From positions 186,001-250,000 of the forward strand of contig NZ_QHLX01000001.1 in assembly GCF_004135675.1 (NCBI RefSeq): 64,000 bases of DNA, read 5' to 3'. This document shows positions 50,931 to 62,010 of this stretch, piece by piece. Origin of the DNA: Marinitoga lauensis. Its GTDB lineage: Bacteria; Thermotogota; Thermotogae; Petrotogales; Petrotogaceae. The notes under the pieces were generated by a model that searched no databases, was not told the origin of the DNA, and was given only the letters and a program-made list of their open reading frames with translations. The position numbers and the translations under genes are program-made. Every line of letters starts with the position of its first letter. The stretch's first letter is position 1.

Positions 50931-53900
50931 ATGGATAAAAAAGCTATTAAAAATTTTGCTATTAATGCAAGAAAAGAATTAATCGAAAAGGTTGAACTTA
51001 AAGCTAAATTTTATAATTTAACAAAAGAAACAATAAAAAATCCTGAAGAAAAAAACAAAAAAGTAATTATGGGAATACCTTTAAAAATTGAAGAAATAAA
51101 AGCGAGAAATAAAATAATAGAGAAGATGAACTCAGAAGGATATGAAAATGTTATTGAAGAAATTGCATACACATGGTTCAATAGGCTCATAGCAATAAAA
51201 TTTATGGAAAACAACAAATACTTTCCGGATTTTCTGCCGTTGGATATAAAAATCCTTTCGCTTGAAAACAATGAACCAGCAGTAATAAAAAATCCATTTA
51301 AAATTTCAAATTATCTTGGAATTAACAATGATGAAATCAAGATTTTATCAAATGACTTCAAAAAAAGAAATGAATTATTTAAAAAAATTATAGTAAAACT
51401 TTGTAATAAACTTCATGAATACATGCATTTTATGTTTGAAAGAATAAATGATTATACAGAATTGTTATTTCCAGACAATTTATTTGAAAAAGATGCATTT
51501 TTGTCAAAAATGTCAGAAAATATTCCTGATGAAGATTGGAAGGATGTTGAAATAATAGGCTGGCTTTACCAATTCTATATTTCAGAAAAAAAAGATGAGA
51601 CAATGGCCAAGAAAAAAGCTTATAAGAAAAATGAAATTCCTTTTGTTACACAATTATTTACTCCAGATTGGATTGTCAAATATATGACAGAAAATTCTCT
51701 GGGAAAATTATGGGTGGAAGCTAACCCTCAAACTACATTAAAAGAAAAATGGGAATATTTTCTTGAAGAACCAGAACAAAACGAAGAAGTGAAAAAAGAG
51801 CTTGAAAAAATAAGATATAAAAATATTAAGCCTGAAGAGATAAAAGTTATAGACCCTTGTTGTGGGTCAGGACATATTTTGGTATATGCTTTTGATGTTT
51901 TATATGACATATATAAAGAAACAGGAGAATTGGAAACAGAAATACCAAAATTAATATTAAAAAACAATCTTTTTGGTCTTGACATAGACAAAAGGGCAGC
52001 ACAACTAGCATATTTTTCTTTAGTAATGAAAGCAAGAGAAAAGGACAGAAGACTTTTCAGAAAAGATTTTGATATAAATGTATTTGAAATTATTGAAACC
52101 AACGAAATAGATGATGAATCCGTAGCATTATTAACTAAGAAAATGAATAATGAAGAAAAAAAAGCAACCATTGAATTAATAGAAAAATTCAAAAATGCAA
52201 AATTATATGGTTCATTAATTGAAGTGGAAAATATTGATTATTCGTTTATACTAAATCACTTAAACAATTTAAATGAAGATAATATGTTTAAATCAAATAA
52301 AATAGAATTATTAAAAGAATTAATTCTACAAATAATTAAACAAGCAGACATATTAAAACAAAAATATGATGTTGCTATTACGAATCCTCCATATATGGGC
52401 AATAAATATTTTTCTGATAACCTCAAATTCTTTTTAAAAAACAATTATTTTAATAATATAGATATATACTCTTCTTTTTCATTAAATTATACAATATGAT
52501 AAAATCGAATGGATATGTCTCTCTGATTACTAAAGATACATGGTTATTAAAAAAAAGATTTTTTTCATTAAGAAAATTTCTATTATCCAATACTCTTATT
52601 AATAATATAATAAAATTAGATAATGGATTAATGATTGATTTTAGCACTTCAATTGTTATATATCGAAAAAGTTATAACCCAACATTTAATAACTATAAGG
52701 GTTCATATTGTAGTATTTCAAAGGAAGGAGAAAAAAATGTTTATATATTAAATCAAAATCATTTTAATAATATTCCCGAAAAGATTATAGTTTTTTCCAT
52801 AAAAGAAAAATTATTAAACATATGGATTAAATCACCTAAGTTAAATGATATTTGCACAATTAGAGAGGGCTTAGCTACTGGAAATAATTATTATTATTTA
52901 AAAGAATGGTTTGAAGTAAATATTAATGAAATAAATTTCAACTTATACACTATTGATGAAATATTTAAAATAAATACTAAATTTGTTCCGCATAATAAAG
53001 GTGGAAAATATAGAAAATGGTATGGAAATAATGAAAAAATTATAAAATTAAATAAAAACACTTATCAATTTTTAAATTCATCAGGTAACAAATTACCTTC
53101 AAAATCATTTTATTTTAAAGAAGGATTAACGTGGTCTTCACTTAGTTCAAAAAAATTCTCATTGAGATATTCTAATAAAGGATTTACCTTTGATGCAAAA
53201 GGACCTATGATTTTTGTTAAACAAAAAAGAAATCTGAATATTTTATTGTCTTTTTTAAATTCAAAAATAATTGATTATTTACTAAGTAATATTTCAGATG
53301 ATCTTGATTTTAATCCAGGAGTATTGAAAATATTACCTTTCTTTATTCCTAATAAAGAAAATTTGATAAAAAAAATAATTAATTTAACCCAAAAAAACAT
53401 TGACATTTCAAAAGAAGAATGGGATGATTTCGAAACGTCTTGGGATTTCAAAAAACATCCATTGTTAAGATTTAAAGATTCCACTGAAAAAATAGAAAAT
53501 GCTTATTACAATTGGAAGAAATATGCCGAAGAAAGGTTTTATAAGTTAAAAAGAAACGAAGAAGAATTAAATAGAATATTTATTAATATATATGATCTTT
53601 CTGATGAATTGACTCCAGATTTAGATGATAAAGATATCACTATAAGTAGAGCGGATAGATTAAGAGATATAAAATCATTTATTTCATATGCTATAGGATG
53701 TATTTTCGGCAGATATTCACCTGATAAAAAAGGTTTAATCTTTGCCGGTGGAAAATTCAACATGGATGATTATCCAAAATACAAGCCTGATGAAGATGGT
53801 ATTTTGCCAATTCTCGATGGCGACTATGATTTTAAAGACGATATTGTTTCAAAATTTATCGGGTTTGTAGAATATGCTTTTGGCAAAGAATATTTAAAAG

Positions 53901-54382
53901 AAAATATTGAATTTATAGCAAAAACATTGAATGAAAAATCCACAGATCCAAAAGAAACGCTTAGAAAATATTTTATCAAGGATTTTTATAAAGACCATAC
54001 AAAAATATATAAGAAAAAGCCTATTTACTGGATGTTTACTTCCGGGAAAAAAGGCGCATTTAAAGCTTTGGTTTATTTACACAGATATGACGAAAACACA
54101 ATTTCAAGAATCAGGACAGATTATCTATTTAAGGTACAGAATATATATGAATCTTATTTCAAAACCATATCAAAATACCTGGAAAATCCAGATGAATTAA
54201 GTAGAAGCGATAAAAGAAACTATGAAAAATTGCATAAAAAATTATCAGGTTACATAGATGAAATAAAGGAATACGATATTAAAATCCAGCATTATGCTGA
54301 CCAAAAAATAAAAATAGACCTTGATAATGGTGTTGAAGAGAACTATAAGATCTTTGCAGATATTCTTGAAAAAATAAAATAA
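50931..54382 (+). CDS. pglX: BREX adenine-specific DNA methyltransferase PglX, one frameshift
   Basis: N6-adenine methyltransferase that marks host DNA in BREX. Motif I is VIDPCCGSGHILVYAFDVLYDIY, with FGLDIDKRAAQLAYFSLVMKA following, and motif IV AITNPPYMGNKY. The first frame stops at 52499 while the second opens at 52496 with MIKSNGYVSLITKDTWL. One added T in TTTTT near 52474 gives IYSSFFIKLYNMIKSNGYVS, the expected post-NPPY helix, so one 1150-residue protein is intended. The C-terminal DDYPKYKPDEDGILPILDGD and PIYWMFTSGKKGAFKALVYLHRYD match type 1 PglX. A real two-subunit split with ATGA overlap is the less likely alternative. Confidence 0.9.
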
Positions 54383-54396
54383 AGGGGCAATAAAAT

Positions 54397-56898
54397 ATGA
54401 ACATAAAAAGCTTATTAGAAGAAAAGTTTTCTAATAAAAATTATTATGAAAACAGAAAGATTGTTTTCTGGATAGATAATAAAAATAGTTTTAAAGAAGA
54501 GTTTGAGAATATCGAGATTGAAAACGTCAATAAAATCATTTTGCATCAGAACAACTTTTTTACAATAAAATATATTATTGAAGTTGAAAAACCAGAAGAA
54601 AATTTTTTGGTTTATGTAAATGATTTTGATTTATATTCAAAAGAAAACTGGTTACTTGATATATTTTTATATTCAGAAGTGTTTTATGCAGACAAGATTA
54701 GCCTTGTAATTAATGAATTAAATTTAAGTCAAAATTTAAGGAGTTTTGTAGATAGGAACGAAAAGTTTTTTAGAAGTAAGGAAAGGGTATCTAATTTAAT
54801 GTCTTTAAAAGAAGAGTTTTCTTCTGAATTTGATCTCGCTGTAGGTATGATAAGCGTACTGTCGAATTTAAAAACAATAGATTTTGAAGAAGCTATGAGA
54901 AAAATTTTATCTGAAGAATCGAATAGTGAAAACGAACTGTTGAAAAAAATCCTGAAATTTATTAACGAAGAGGATTTTTGGAATGTTTTAAAGGAACATT
55001 TCGGATATACTGGCGAAAAAGATTTAAGTTTGTTTTTATATTACCTATTCATTACCGATTTAAGCAAACAAATAAATCCAGAATTTTTAAAAGATTATGA
55101 GTCTCATATTTCTAACAAAAAAACAAATAATATTATTGTCTTTTTAAATCATTGGAGAAGTTCAGAAAGTAAGGAGTTGTATAAAGAGCTTTCGTCCAAG
55201 ATTCAAAACGACCTTAATCTGGATAGATATTTTAAAAATATTAGTTGTTCATTTGACGAAATTAAAAATGCTGAAACTTTTAGATTTTTTGATGAAATCA
55301 TTATAGATGAAATATTAAGTTCTATTGATTCAGGATATTATGATTTCAAAAAATTTACCGATATTATAAAAACAAGGAAGGAAAAATTCTGGTATAATGA
55401 TTTTTTTGAAACATATGAAGGTCTGTATTATTATTTAAAAATGCTTGAATTTGAAAAAAGGACAGAAATTTTTTTCGATAGCTTTGAGGAAGGATTTGAA
55501 AAGTATATAAAACTTTATTATAAAATGGACTTTTATTATAGAAAGTTTTATTTCAACTTTAATTCCAAACCAAATTCACATTTGAATAAGTTTGTTGAAA
55601 AGGTTGAAAATATATATAGCAAATTTACTGATGATTTAAACGATATGTGGGACAAACATTTATCAAAATTAAATGGAGATTGGGACATAAAAGGTATAAA
55701 ACAACAGCAAAATCTGTTTTCTAATTATATTTCCAATGAAAAAAAGACTGCTGTGATATTTTCTGATGCTTTAAGATATGAAGTTGGAGTTGAATTAAGC
55801 GAAAAACTAAAAGAATTACCCGGAACAGTAAAAACAGATGCAATATTAAGTGTTTTGCCTTCGATAACATCTTTAGGAATGGCTGCATTAATGCCCAAGG
55901 TTGATGAAAATATGCCAAAAAACGAATTTAAAATAAAAAAAGATAAAGTATATGTAAATAATACTGATGTTCTTGATTTTAAGAGAAGAGCCAATCTTAT
56001 TGAAAGTAACAATGATATTAAAGTTTTCAGATATAATGATTATAGAAATTTAAGCAAAAATGATAAAAGAGATGCCTCAAAAGGGAAAAAATATATATTA
56101 ATTTATCATAATACAGTTGATGAAGTGGGGGATAATGCAAAAAGTGAAGATTCTGTATTTGAAGCATGTAAAAAAGCTATTGATGAATTATACAATCTTG
56201 TAAAAGACCTTAAAAATAATCTAAGCATTTCTCATATTGTAATTACTGCGGATCATGGTTTTATATATCAATCTTCCAACCTAAATAAATTAGATAAATT
56301 GGAAAAATTAAATATTAATCAATTAATTTTAAACAAAAGATTTATTTTATCAGATGAAAATATTAATGCTGAATATGTTCATAAATTTTCACTTTCATAT
56401 ATAGATAATCCAAATTTGTGGGTTTACATTCCAAAAGGAAATTTAAAATTTAAAATACAGGGAAGCGGTTTTAAATATGTCCACGGAGGAGCGACACCTC
56501 AAGAAGTTATAATTCCTTTGATAGAATATTATGCTTCAAGAAATAATGAAAAAGCTAAATATGTCGAAATTGAATTATTAAATCAAGAAAGAAAAATAAC
56601 AAATAATTCTTATATATTAAGGTTTTTCCAGAAAGATGCTGTTTCAGATAAATTTTTATCTTCAACATATAAAGTATATTTTGAAGATAAGAACGGAAAT
56701 ATTATTTCTGAAATAATTGAAATTACTGCAGATTTAAGCGATACAGATAATAGTAAAAGAGTAATTGAAAAAAGAATAATTTTTAAAAATAATATATACG
56801 GAAGAATAAATGGAGTGCTAATAATAGAAAATCAGAATACTAAGATTAAAAATCCCTATAATTATGAAATTAATATTGCGTTTCCAGACGAATTTTAA
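54397..56898 (+). CDS. pglZ: BREX alkaline-phosphatase-fold protein PglZ
   Basis: Hallmark protein of BREX, 833 residues, uninterrupted. The phosphatase-type domain occupies about residues 440-690: AVIFSDALRYEVGVELSEKL with the metal-binding Asp and Arg, VLPSITSLGMAALMP with the Ser/Thr nucleophile region, LIYHNTVDEVGDN, SHIVITADHGFIYQ with the metal-binding Asp-His, and KYVHGGATPQEVIIPLI. The N-terminal 400 residues are helical. It follows pglX by 14 bp and precedes brxL by 13 bp. Length and motif order fit the type 1 form. Confidence 0.93.
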   Translation: MNIKSLLEEKFSNKNYYENRKIVFWIDNKNSFKEEFENIEIENVNKIILHQNNFFTIKYIIEVEKPEENFLVYVNDFDLYSKENWLLDIFLYSEVFYADKISLVINELNLSQNLRSFVDRNEKFFRSKERVSNLMSLKEEFSSEFDLAVGMISVLSNLKTIDFEEAMRKILSEESNSENELLKKILKFINEEDFWNVLKEHFGYTGEKDLSLFLYYLFITDLSKQINPEFLKDYESHISNKKTNNIIVFLNHWRSSESKELYKELSSKIQNDLNLDRYFKNISCSFDEIKNAETFRFFDEIIIDEILSSIDSGYYDFKKFTDIIKTRKEKFWYNDFFETYEGLYYYLKMLEFEKRTEIFFDSFEEGFEKYIKLYYKMDFYYRKFYFNFNSKPNSHLNKFVEKVENIYSKFTDDLNDMWDKHLSKLNGDWDIKGIKQQQNLFSNYISNEKKTAVIFSDALRYEVGVELSEKLKELPGTVKTDAILSVLPSITSLGMAALMPKVDENMPKNEFKIKKDKVYVNNTDVLDFKRRANLIESNNDIKVFRYNDYRNLSKNDKRDASKGKKYILIYHNTVDEVGDNAKSEDSVFEACKKAIDELYNLVKDLKNNLSISHIVITADHGFIYQSSNLNKLDKLEKLNINQLILNKRFILSDENINAEYVHKFSLSYIDNPNLWVYIPKGNLKFKIQGSGFKYVHGGATPQEVIIPLIEYYASRNNEKAKYVEIELLNQERKITNNSYILRFFQKDAVSDKFLSSTYKVYFEDKNGNIISEIIEITADLSDTDNSKRVIEKRIIFKNNIYGRINGVLIIENQNTKIKNPYNYEINIAFPDEF

Positions 56899-56911
56899 CG
56901 GGGTAATATAA

Positions 56912-58954
56912 ATGGAAATAAGTGAAATGAACCTTGATGAAAAGCTTAACAAATATTTTTCAGGAAGGGTTGTAAGAAAGGATTTACCAAAATTAATAAA
57001 ACAAGGAGCAAATGTTCCCATATATGTATTGGAATATTTACTTGGAATGTATTGTGCGACTGATAACGAAGAAATAATAGCGGAAGGTATTGAAAAAGTT
57101 AAAAAAATTCTTGCAGAAAATTTTGTTAGGCCAGATGAAGCAGAAAAAGTTAAATCAAAAATAAAAGAACTGGGAACTTATAAGATAATTGACAAAGTTA
57201 GCGTAAAGCTAAATGAAAAAAAGGATATCTATGAAGCACAGTTTTCAAATCTCGGAATAAAAAATGTTTTAATTCCTGTAGAATATATAAAAAAATACGA
57301 TAAACTCCTTGTTGGCGGAATATGGGCAATTCTTGATATGGAATACTATTATGACGAGAGAGTAAAAGATACAAGTCCCTTTACTATTTCTGCATTAAAA
57401 CCCATTCAAATGCCTCATCTTGATATTGAAGAAATATTTGAAGGTAGAAAGAATTTTTCAAAGGATGAATGGATTGATATTCTACTGCGTTCTGTAGGAT
57501 TAGAACCTGATAATTTTGAATATAATGTAAAATGGCATTTATTGACAAGGCTAATACCTTTTGTTGAAAATAATTATAATGTTTGTGAATTGGGTCCAAG
57601 AGGCACAGGAAAATCATATGTTTATAAAGAAATTTCTCCAAATAGCATACTAATTTCCGGTGGTCAAACCACAGTGGCAAATTTATTCTATAACATGTCC
57701 ACACGAAAAATTGGTCTCGTTGGTATGTGGGATGTTGTTGCATTTGATGAAGTTGCCGGCATTAGATTTAAAGATAAAGACGGAATTCAAATAATGAAAG
57801 ATTATATGGCATCAGGATCTTTTGCAAGAGGTAAGGAAGAAAAGCAAGCTTCTGCTTCTATGGTATTTGTTGGCAATATCAATCAGAGTATCGAAACGGT
57901 TTTAAAAACTTCACATCTTTTTTCACCATTTCCTCCTGAAATGGCAAATGATTCTGCATTTTTTGATAGAATGCACTTTTATATACCTGGTTGGGAAATA
58001 CCAAAAATGCGACCAGAATTTTTTACAGATAGATATGGCTTTATTGTTGATTATCTTGCAGAATTTTTTAGAGAGATGAGAAAAAGGACATTTTCTGATG
58101 TTATTGATAGATATTTTATTCTTGGTAAGGATTTAAATCAGAGAGATGTTATAGCTGTTAGAAAAACTGTCTCAGGTTTAGTGAAATTAATTTACCCCAA
58201 TGGCGAATTTACAAAAGAGGATATAAAAGAAATTGTTGAATATGCTTTAATTGGAAGACGAAGGGTGAAGGAACAGCTTAAAAAGATTGGAGGAATGGAA
58301 TTTTATGATGTCCATTTCTCTTATAGAGATAAAGATAGCAATGAAGAATATTTCGTTTCTGTTCCTGAAATGGGTGGAGGAAAGCTAATACCTGAAGGTA
58401 AGGAAAAACCAGGAAATGTGTATCTAGTAGCAAGAAGTATTTCAGGAATGCTGGGTGTATATAGACTTGAAAATAAGGTTAGTTCTGGTACAGGAAAATT
58501 TTCAAAATCTGGTTTTGGAAGTTTAAGAGATGCAAAAGAGGCTCTTGACATTGCCTTTAATTATTTCATATCAAATTCCAAACGTGTTTCCACTTCAATA
58601 AATACAAAAAATTTTGATTTTCTTATGCAGGTTATTGATTTACAAGGTATAGGTATGACAGGTGATTTATCGCTTGCTGAATTAATTGGACTGTTTTCAT
58701 CTGTTTTAGATAAATCTATTCTTGAAAGCATAGTTATTACAGGAACTATGACAGTAGGCGGAACAATTAATAAACTTGATAACCTTGCTGATATTATTCA
58801 GGTATCAGTTGATGCTGGTGCAAAAAAAATATTGATACCTGCATCATCAGCAGCAGATTTGGCGACAGTACCAGCAGAGTTAGTAACTAAAATTCAAATG
58901 ATATTTTATAATGATCCTATAGATGCTGTCTTTAAAGCTCTAGGAGTAAATTGA
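56912..58954 (+). CDS. brxL: BREX Lon-like protein BrxL
   Basis: Last core gene of type 1 BREX, 680 residues, intact. The central AAA domain has NVCELGPRGTGKSYVYKEI (Walker A) and DVVAFDEVAGIRFKD (Walker B), with MASGSFARGKEEKQASASMVFVGNI beyond. The C-terminal Lon-like part shows GIGMTGDLSLAELIGLFSS and TGTMTVGGTINKL with the position of the Lon catalytic region; DAGAKKILIPASSAADLATVPAEL follows. BrxL is reported to form DNA-binding hexamers or dodecamers. Its presence, rather than brxHI or brxP, sets the type as 1. Confidence 0.93.
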   Translation: MEISEMNLDEKLNKYFSGRVVRKDLPKLIKQGANVPIYVLEYLLGMYCATDNEEIIAEGIEKVKKILAENFVRPDEAEKVKSKIKELGTYKIIDKVSVKLNEKKDIYEAQFSNLGIKNVLIPVEYIKKYDKLLVGGIWAILDMEYYYDERVKDTSPFTISALKPIQMPHLDIEEIFEGRKNFSKDEWIDILLRSVGLEPDNFEYNVKWHLLTRLIPFVENNYNVCELGPRGTGKSYVYKEISPNSILISGGQTTVANLFYNMSTRKIGLVGMWDVVAFDEVAGIRFKDKDGIQIMKDYMASGSFARGKEEKQASASMVFVGNINQSIETVLKTSHLFSPFPPEMANDSAFFDRMHFYIPGWEIPKMRPEFFTDRYGFIVDYLAEFFREMRKRTFSDVIDRYFILGKDLNQRDVIAVRKTVSGLVKLIYPNGEFTKEDIKEIVEYALIGRRRVKEQLKKIGGMEFYDVHFSYRDKDSNEEYFVSVPEMGGGKLIPEGKEKPGNVYLVARSISGMLGVYRLENKVSSGTGKFSKSGFGSLRDAKEALDIAFNYFISNSKRVSTSINTKNFDFLMQVIDLQGIGMTGDLSLAELIGLFSSVLDKSILESIVITGTMTVGGTINKLDNLADIIQVSVDAGAKKILIPASSAADLATVPAELVTKIQMIFYNDPIDAVFKALGVN

Positions 58955-59019
58955 AAAACAACAGAACTTTAAGAGACTATAAAAATTTTAAAAATTTTTA
59001 AATGATCAGGGGGAGAATT

Positions 59020-59929
59020 ATGGCTATACCTACATATGATAAATTAATGTTGCCTTTATTAAAATTAATATCAGACAGAAAAATTTATGATTTAAAAACA
59101 TGTGAAAAAAATTAGCTAAACAATTGAAAATAACAGATAAAGAATTAAATGAAGCATTAAAGAGTGGAAGGAAAATATTTTACGATAGGATAAGCTGGGC
59201 AAAAACATATTTAAAAAAAGCAGGTTTATTGGAATATGTTGAAAGAGGAAAATTTAGAATAACAGAGGAAGGTATAAAATTATTACAGAAAAATCCAAAA
59301 GTTATTGATAATAAACTTTTGTTAAATTATGAAGGTTTTAAGGAATTTTATCAAGGTAGTAATAATTTAAAAAACAGGAATGACAACATTCTAACAAAAA
59401 TAAAACTCCACAAGAGTTAATTGAAGAAGCTTATCAGGAATTCAGAACATCATTGGTTGAAGATATTCTTAATCATTTATATAATGTATCTTTTGATAAA
59501 TTTGAAGAAATTGTTCTTGATGTATTAGTTAAAATGGGATATGGTGGAACTTTTGAAAATGCCAAAATGAATACAAAAAAAACAAGAGATGGAGGTATTG
59601 ACGGAATTATTAATGAAGATAGATTGGGATTGGATAAAATATATATACAGGCAAAAAAATGGAATGAAAATCAAATAATCGGAAGGCCAGAAATACAGAA
59701 ATTTTCTGGAGCTTTAGATACTCCAGGTGCAAATAAAGGGATTTTCATAACAACATCATCATTCTCGAAAGATGCTATTGATTATGTCAAAAGATTAAAT
59801 AATAAAAAAATTATATTAATCGATGGAAAGCAATTAGCTAATCTTATGATCGACTTTAATGTAGGGGTTTATGTACAGAGTTCTTTTGAAATAAAAAAAA
59901 TAGATACTGATTATTTTGAAGGAGAATAA
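59020..59929 (+). CDS. mrr: Mrr-family type IV restriction endonuclease, two frameshifts
   Basis: Modification-dependent restriction enzyme. The N-terminal Mrr_N winged helix begins MAIPTYDKLMLPLLKLISD and contains SWAKTYLKKAGLLEYVERG; the C-terminal Mrr catalytic domain has FEEIVLDVLVKMGYGG and the PD-(D/E)xK set in RDGGIDGIINED and KIYIQAKKWN, then EIQKFSGALDTPGANKGIFITTSSFS. Two single-A losses (near 59110, A7; near 59396, A5) split it; restoring both gives KTCEKKLAKQLKITDKELN and LTKNKTPQELIEEAYQEF and a 303-residue protein, the length of E. coli Mrr. It lies 65 bp after brxL and is likely part of the island. Confidence 0.88.
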
Positions 59930-60023
59930 TTTTTATATGTTAGGGGGATTTTTGTGATTTTAACAGAAGAATATATTTTAAAATTAAGAGATGATTTGAT
60001 TGATAGCGGAAATATTGCAACAG

Positions 60024-60051
60024 AAAAAGATTTAGATAAACAGTATAAACT
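60024..60051. repeat. 28-bp target duplication of IS copy 2, left copy
   Basis: Identical to 61983-62010; begins AAAAAGATTTAGATAAAC. It lies inside the McrB-like coding sequence. Confidence 0.9.
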
Positions 60052-60193
60052 CCTGCCTTTGACAGCAATTTGGCGATTTTAAGGGAAATGGAACGGTAGA
60101 ATGCGGGTTTGAGGCGTGTATTTTTCAGGAAGTCGAAAAATTGTGTGGCTAACTTTTGTTACAGAGAATTAACTATAATTAGTAATATATTAG

Positions 60194-60234
60194 TCCTTTT
60201 GGTGGTATAATATATATGACAACCACTGAAAGGA
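60194..60234 (+). promoter_or_regulatory. Copy 2 transposase promoter overlapped by an RBS-masking hairpin
   Basis: TGGTATAAT (-10, 60203-60211) precedes the RBS AAAGGAG. Arms TCCTTTTGGTGGT (60194-60206) and ACCACTGAAAGGA (60222-60234) pair over 13 bp in RNA, with two G-U pairs, burying the RBS. The outer arm is upstream of the expected transcription start, so only read-through RNA folds. Confidence 0.6.
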
Positions 60235-60245
60235 GATGTTTTAAA

Positions 60246-61850
60246 ATGTATCCTAAAATATCAAAAGTGAAAGGAAAAAGATATTTAAGGATAATGGAAA
60301 GCAAAAGAGAAAATGGAAAAGTGAAACAGCATACAGTAATAAATTTTGGAAATATAGATAAGTATAGTAAAAAAGATATAACAAAACTTGTAGATAGTCT
60401 TTTTAAAATATTTGAAATAGATGAATATGAAAAAATAGAAGATGATTTAATGGAAGAAATAGCAAGAAGAAATTACGGAGCCAAAGTAATAGTAAATAAG
60501 ATATTTGAAAGATATGAGATGAAAAGATATTTTGAAAGACTGGATAAAGAAATAAAATACAATGCAGAAGAAATGTTAAAAATAATGGTGATGAATAGAA
60601 TAGTAGAACCGAAGAGTAAATTGGGAATATTTAATAATTTAGAGTATTTTGGATATAACAAAGTGGAAGTTAAAAAAGAAAAAGACCTGGAAGAAAAAGA
60701 TGTAATGTTGCACTGGTTATACAGAACATTGGATATATTAGCAGATAATAAAGAGTCGATAGAAAAACATATGTATAATCAAAGGATAAGTTTGTTTAAT
60801 ACAACGGTAGATTTAGTATTTTACGATGTAACAACATTAGCGTTTGAAACACAACAAACAAATGAAATATTACAAATGGGATATTCAAAGGATAAGAAAT
60901 TTAATGAGTCGCAAGTAGTATTAGGGATGTCAATAGATCAGGATAGAATGCCAGTTAGTTTTGATATATATGCAGGAAATACATTTGAAGGGCATACATT
61001 TAAAGATTCAATAGAAAAAATGAAAAAAGAATATCAATTAGGAAAAGTAATAGTAGTAGCAGATAGAGGAATGATGAGTAAAAAAAATATAGAAGTAGTA
61101 GAAAATTCTAATTATGAATTCATAGTAGGAAAATCAATAAAACAGTTAAAAAAAGTAAATATATTTGAAGGAGAATTCATAGAAATAGCAAAAGGAATAA
61201 AATATAGAGAAGTAGAATATGAAAATAAAAGATTACTCATAATATATTCAGAAGAAAGAGCCAAAAAAGACAGAGCAGATAGACTACGATTAATAGAAAA
61301 AGCGAAAAAAATGTTAGAAGAAGGAAATATAGATTCAAAAAGTAAAAGAGGAGCGAAAAAATATTTAAAAGAACAGAACAAACAAAATTATATATTGGAC
61401 ATAGAAAAAATAGAAAATGATGAAAAATACGATGGATACTATGGAATAATAACAAACACAAAACTATCTCCAAAAGAAATATTAGAACAATATCATACAT
61501 TATGGAAAGTAGAAGAAACATTCAGAACATTAAAAAATTATCTTGAAACAAGACCGGTATTTCATTGGACACCGAAAAGAATAAAAGGACATATTGTAAT
61601 GAGTTTCATATCTTACATAATTCAAAGAACATTAGAATTAGAACTGGAAAAAAATAATATTGAATACTCTCATGAAAAAATAAGAGAAGCTATAAAAAAA
61701 ATGGAATACTCTGAAATAAGATTAAAAGACAAATTATTTGCATTAAGAGCCAATTTAAACGATTTTCAAAAAGCCATATTAAAAACATTAAAAATAGAAA
61801 AACCGAAAAAAATGATGGAATTAGATGAATTTAAAAAAATAATCTCCTAA
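60246..61850 (+). CDS. IS1634-family DDE transposase (copy 2)
   Basis: IS4-superfamily transposase, 534 residues from ATG 60246, which follows AAAGGAGATG; an in-frame ATG ten codons earlier is upstream of the RBS. The catalytic residues are as in copy 1 (VFYDVTTLAFE, VVADRGMMS, HTLWKVEETFRTLK). The first about 75 and last about 50 residues differ from copy 1. The frame is fully open. Confidence 0.9.
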   Translation: MYPKISKVKGKRYLRIMESKRENGKVKQHTVINFGNIDKYSKKDITKLVDSLFKIFEIDEYEKIEDDLMEEIARRNYGAKVIVNKIFERYEMKRYFERLDKEIKYNAEEMLKIMVMNRIVEPKSKLGIFNNLEYFGYNKVEVKKEKDLEEKDVMLHWLYRTLDILADNKESIEKHMYNQRISLFNTTVDLVFYDVTTLAFETQQTNEILQMGYSKDKKFNESQVVLGMSIDQDRMPVSFDIYAGNTFEGHTFKDSIEKMKKEYQLGKVIVVADRGMMSKKNIEVVENSNYEFIVGKSIKQLKKVNIFEGEFIEIAKGIKYREVEYENKRLLIIYSEERAKKDRADRLRLIEKAKKMLEEGNIDSKSKRGAKKYLKEQNKQNYILDIEKIENDEKYDGYYGIITNTKLSPKEILEQYHTLWKVEETFRTLKNYLETRPVFHWTPKRIKGHIVMSFISYIIQRTLELELEKNNIEYSHEKIREAIKKMEYSEIRLKDKLFALRANLNDFQKAILKTLKIEKPKKMMELDEFKKIIS

Positions 61851-61982
61851 AACACGCATGAAAAGCCAAAAAGGAGGAGGTGTGTGGCTAATTTCTCTTT
61901 TTATAAAAAGTTAACAATAGCTATTTTTTTGAATAATTCTACTTTTTAGAATTTTGTTGATAATAATAGTGTCAAACTCAGG

Positions 61983-62010
61983 AAAAAGATTTAGATAAAC
62001 AGTATAAACT
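61983..62010. repeat. 28-bp target duplication of IS copy 2, right copy
   Basis: Second copy of 60024-60051, starting directly after the IS end. Confidence 0.9.

Larger units (their letters stand above)
60052..61982 (+). mobile_element. IS1634-family element, copy 2 (complete, 1931 bp)
   Basis: Left end CCTGCCTTTGACAGC and right end (complement) CCTGAGTTTGACAC form imperfect inverted repeats. It carries one plus-strand transposase and is flanked by a 28-bp direct repeat. Near both ends the string GTGTGGCTAA recurs (60143 and 61882), a possible transposase binding site. The left 688 bp match copy 3 without a difference that I can see. Confidence 0.92.

Noticed and set aside
52490-52500. PglX as two translationally coupled subunits (ATGA overlap)
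   Set aside because: One added T upstream yields the conserved helix after NPPY without a gap, and the total length then matches single-chain PglX; consistent with the general base-loss pattern.
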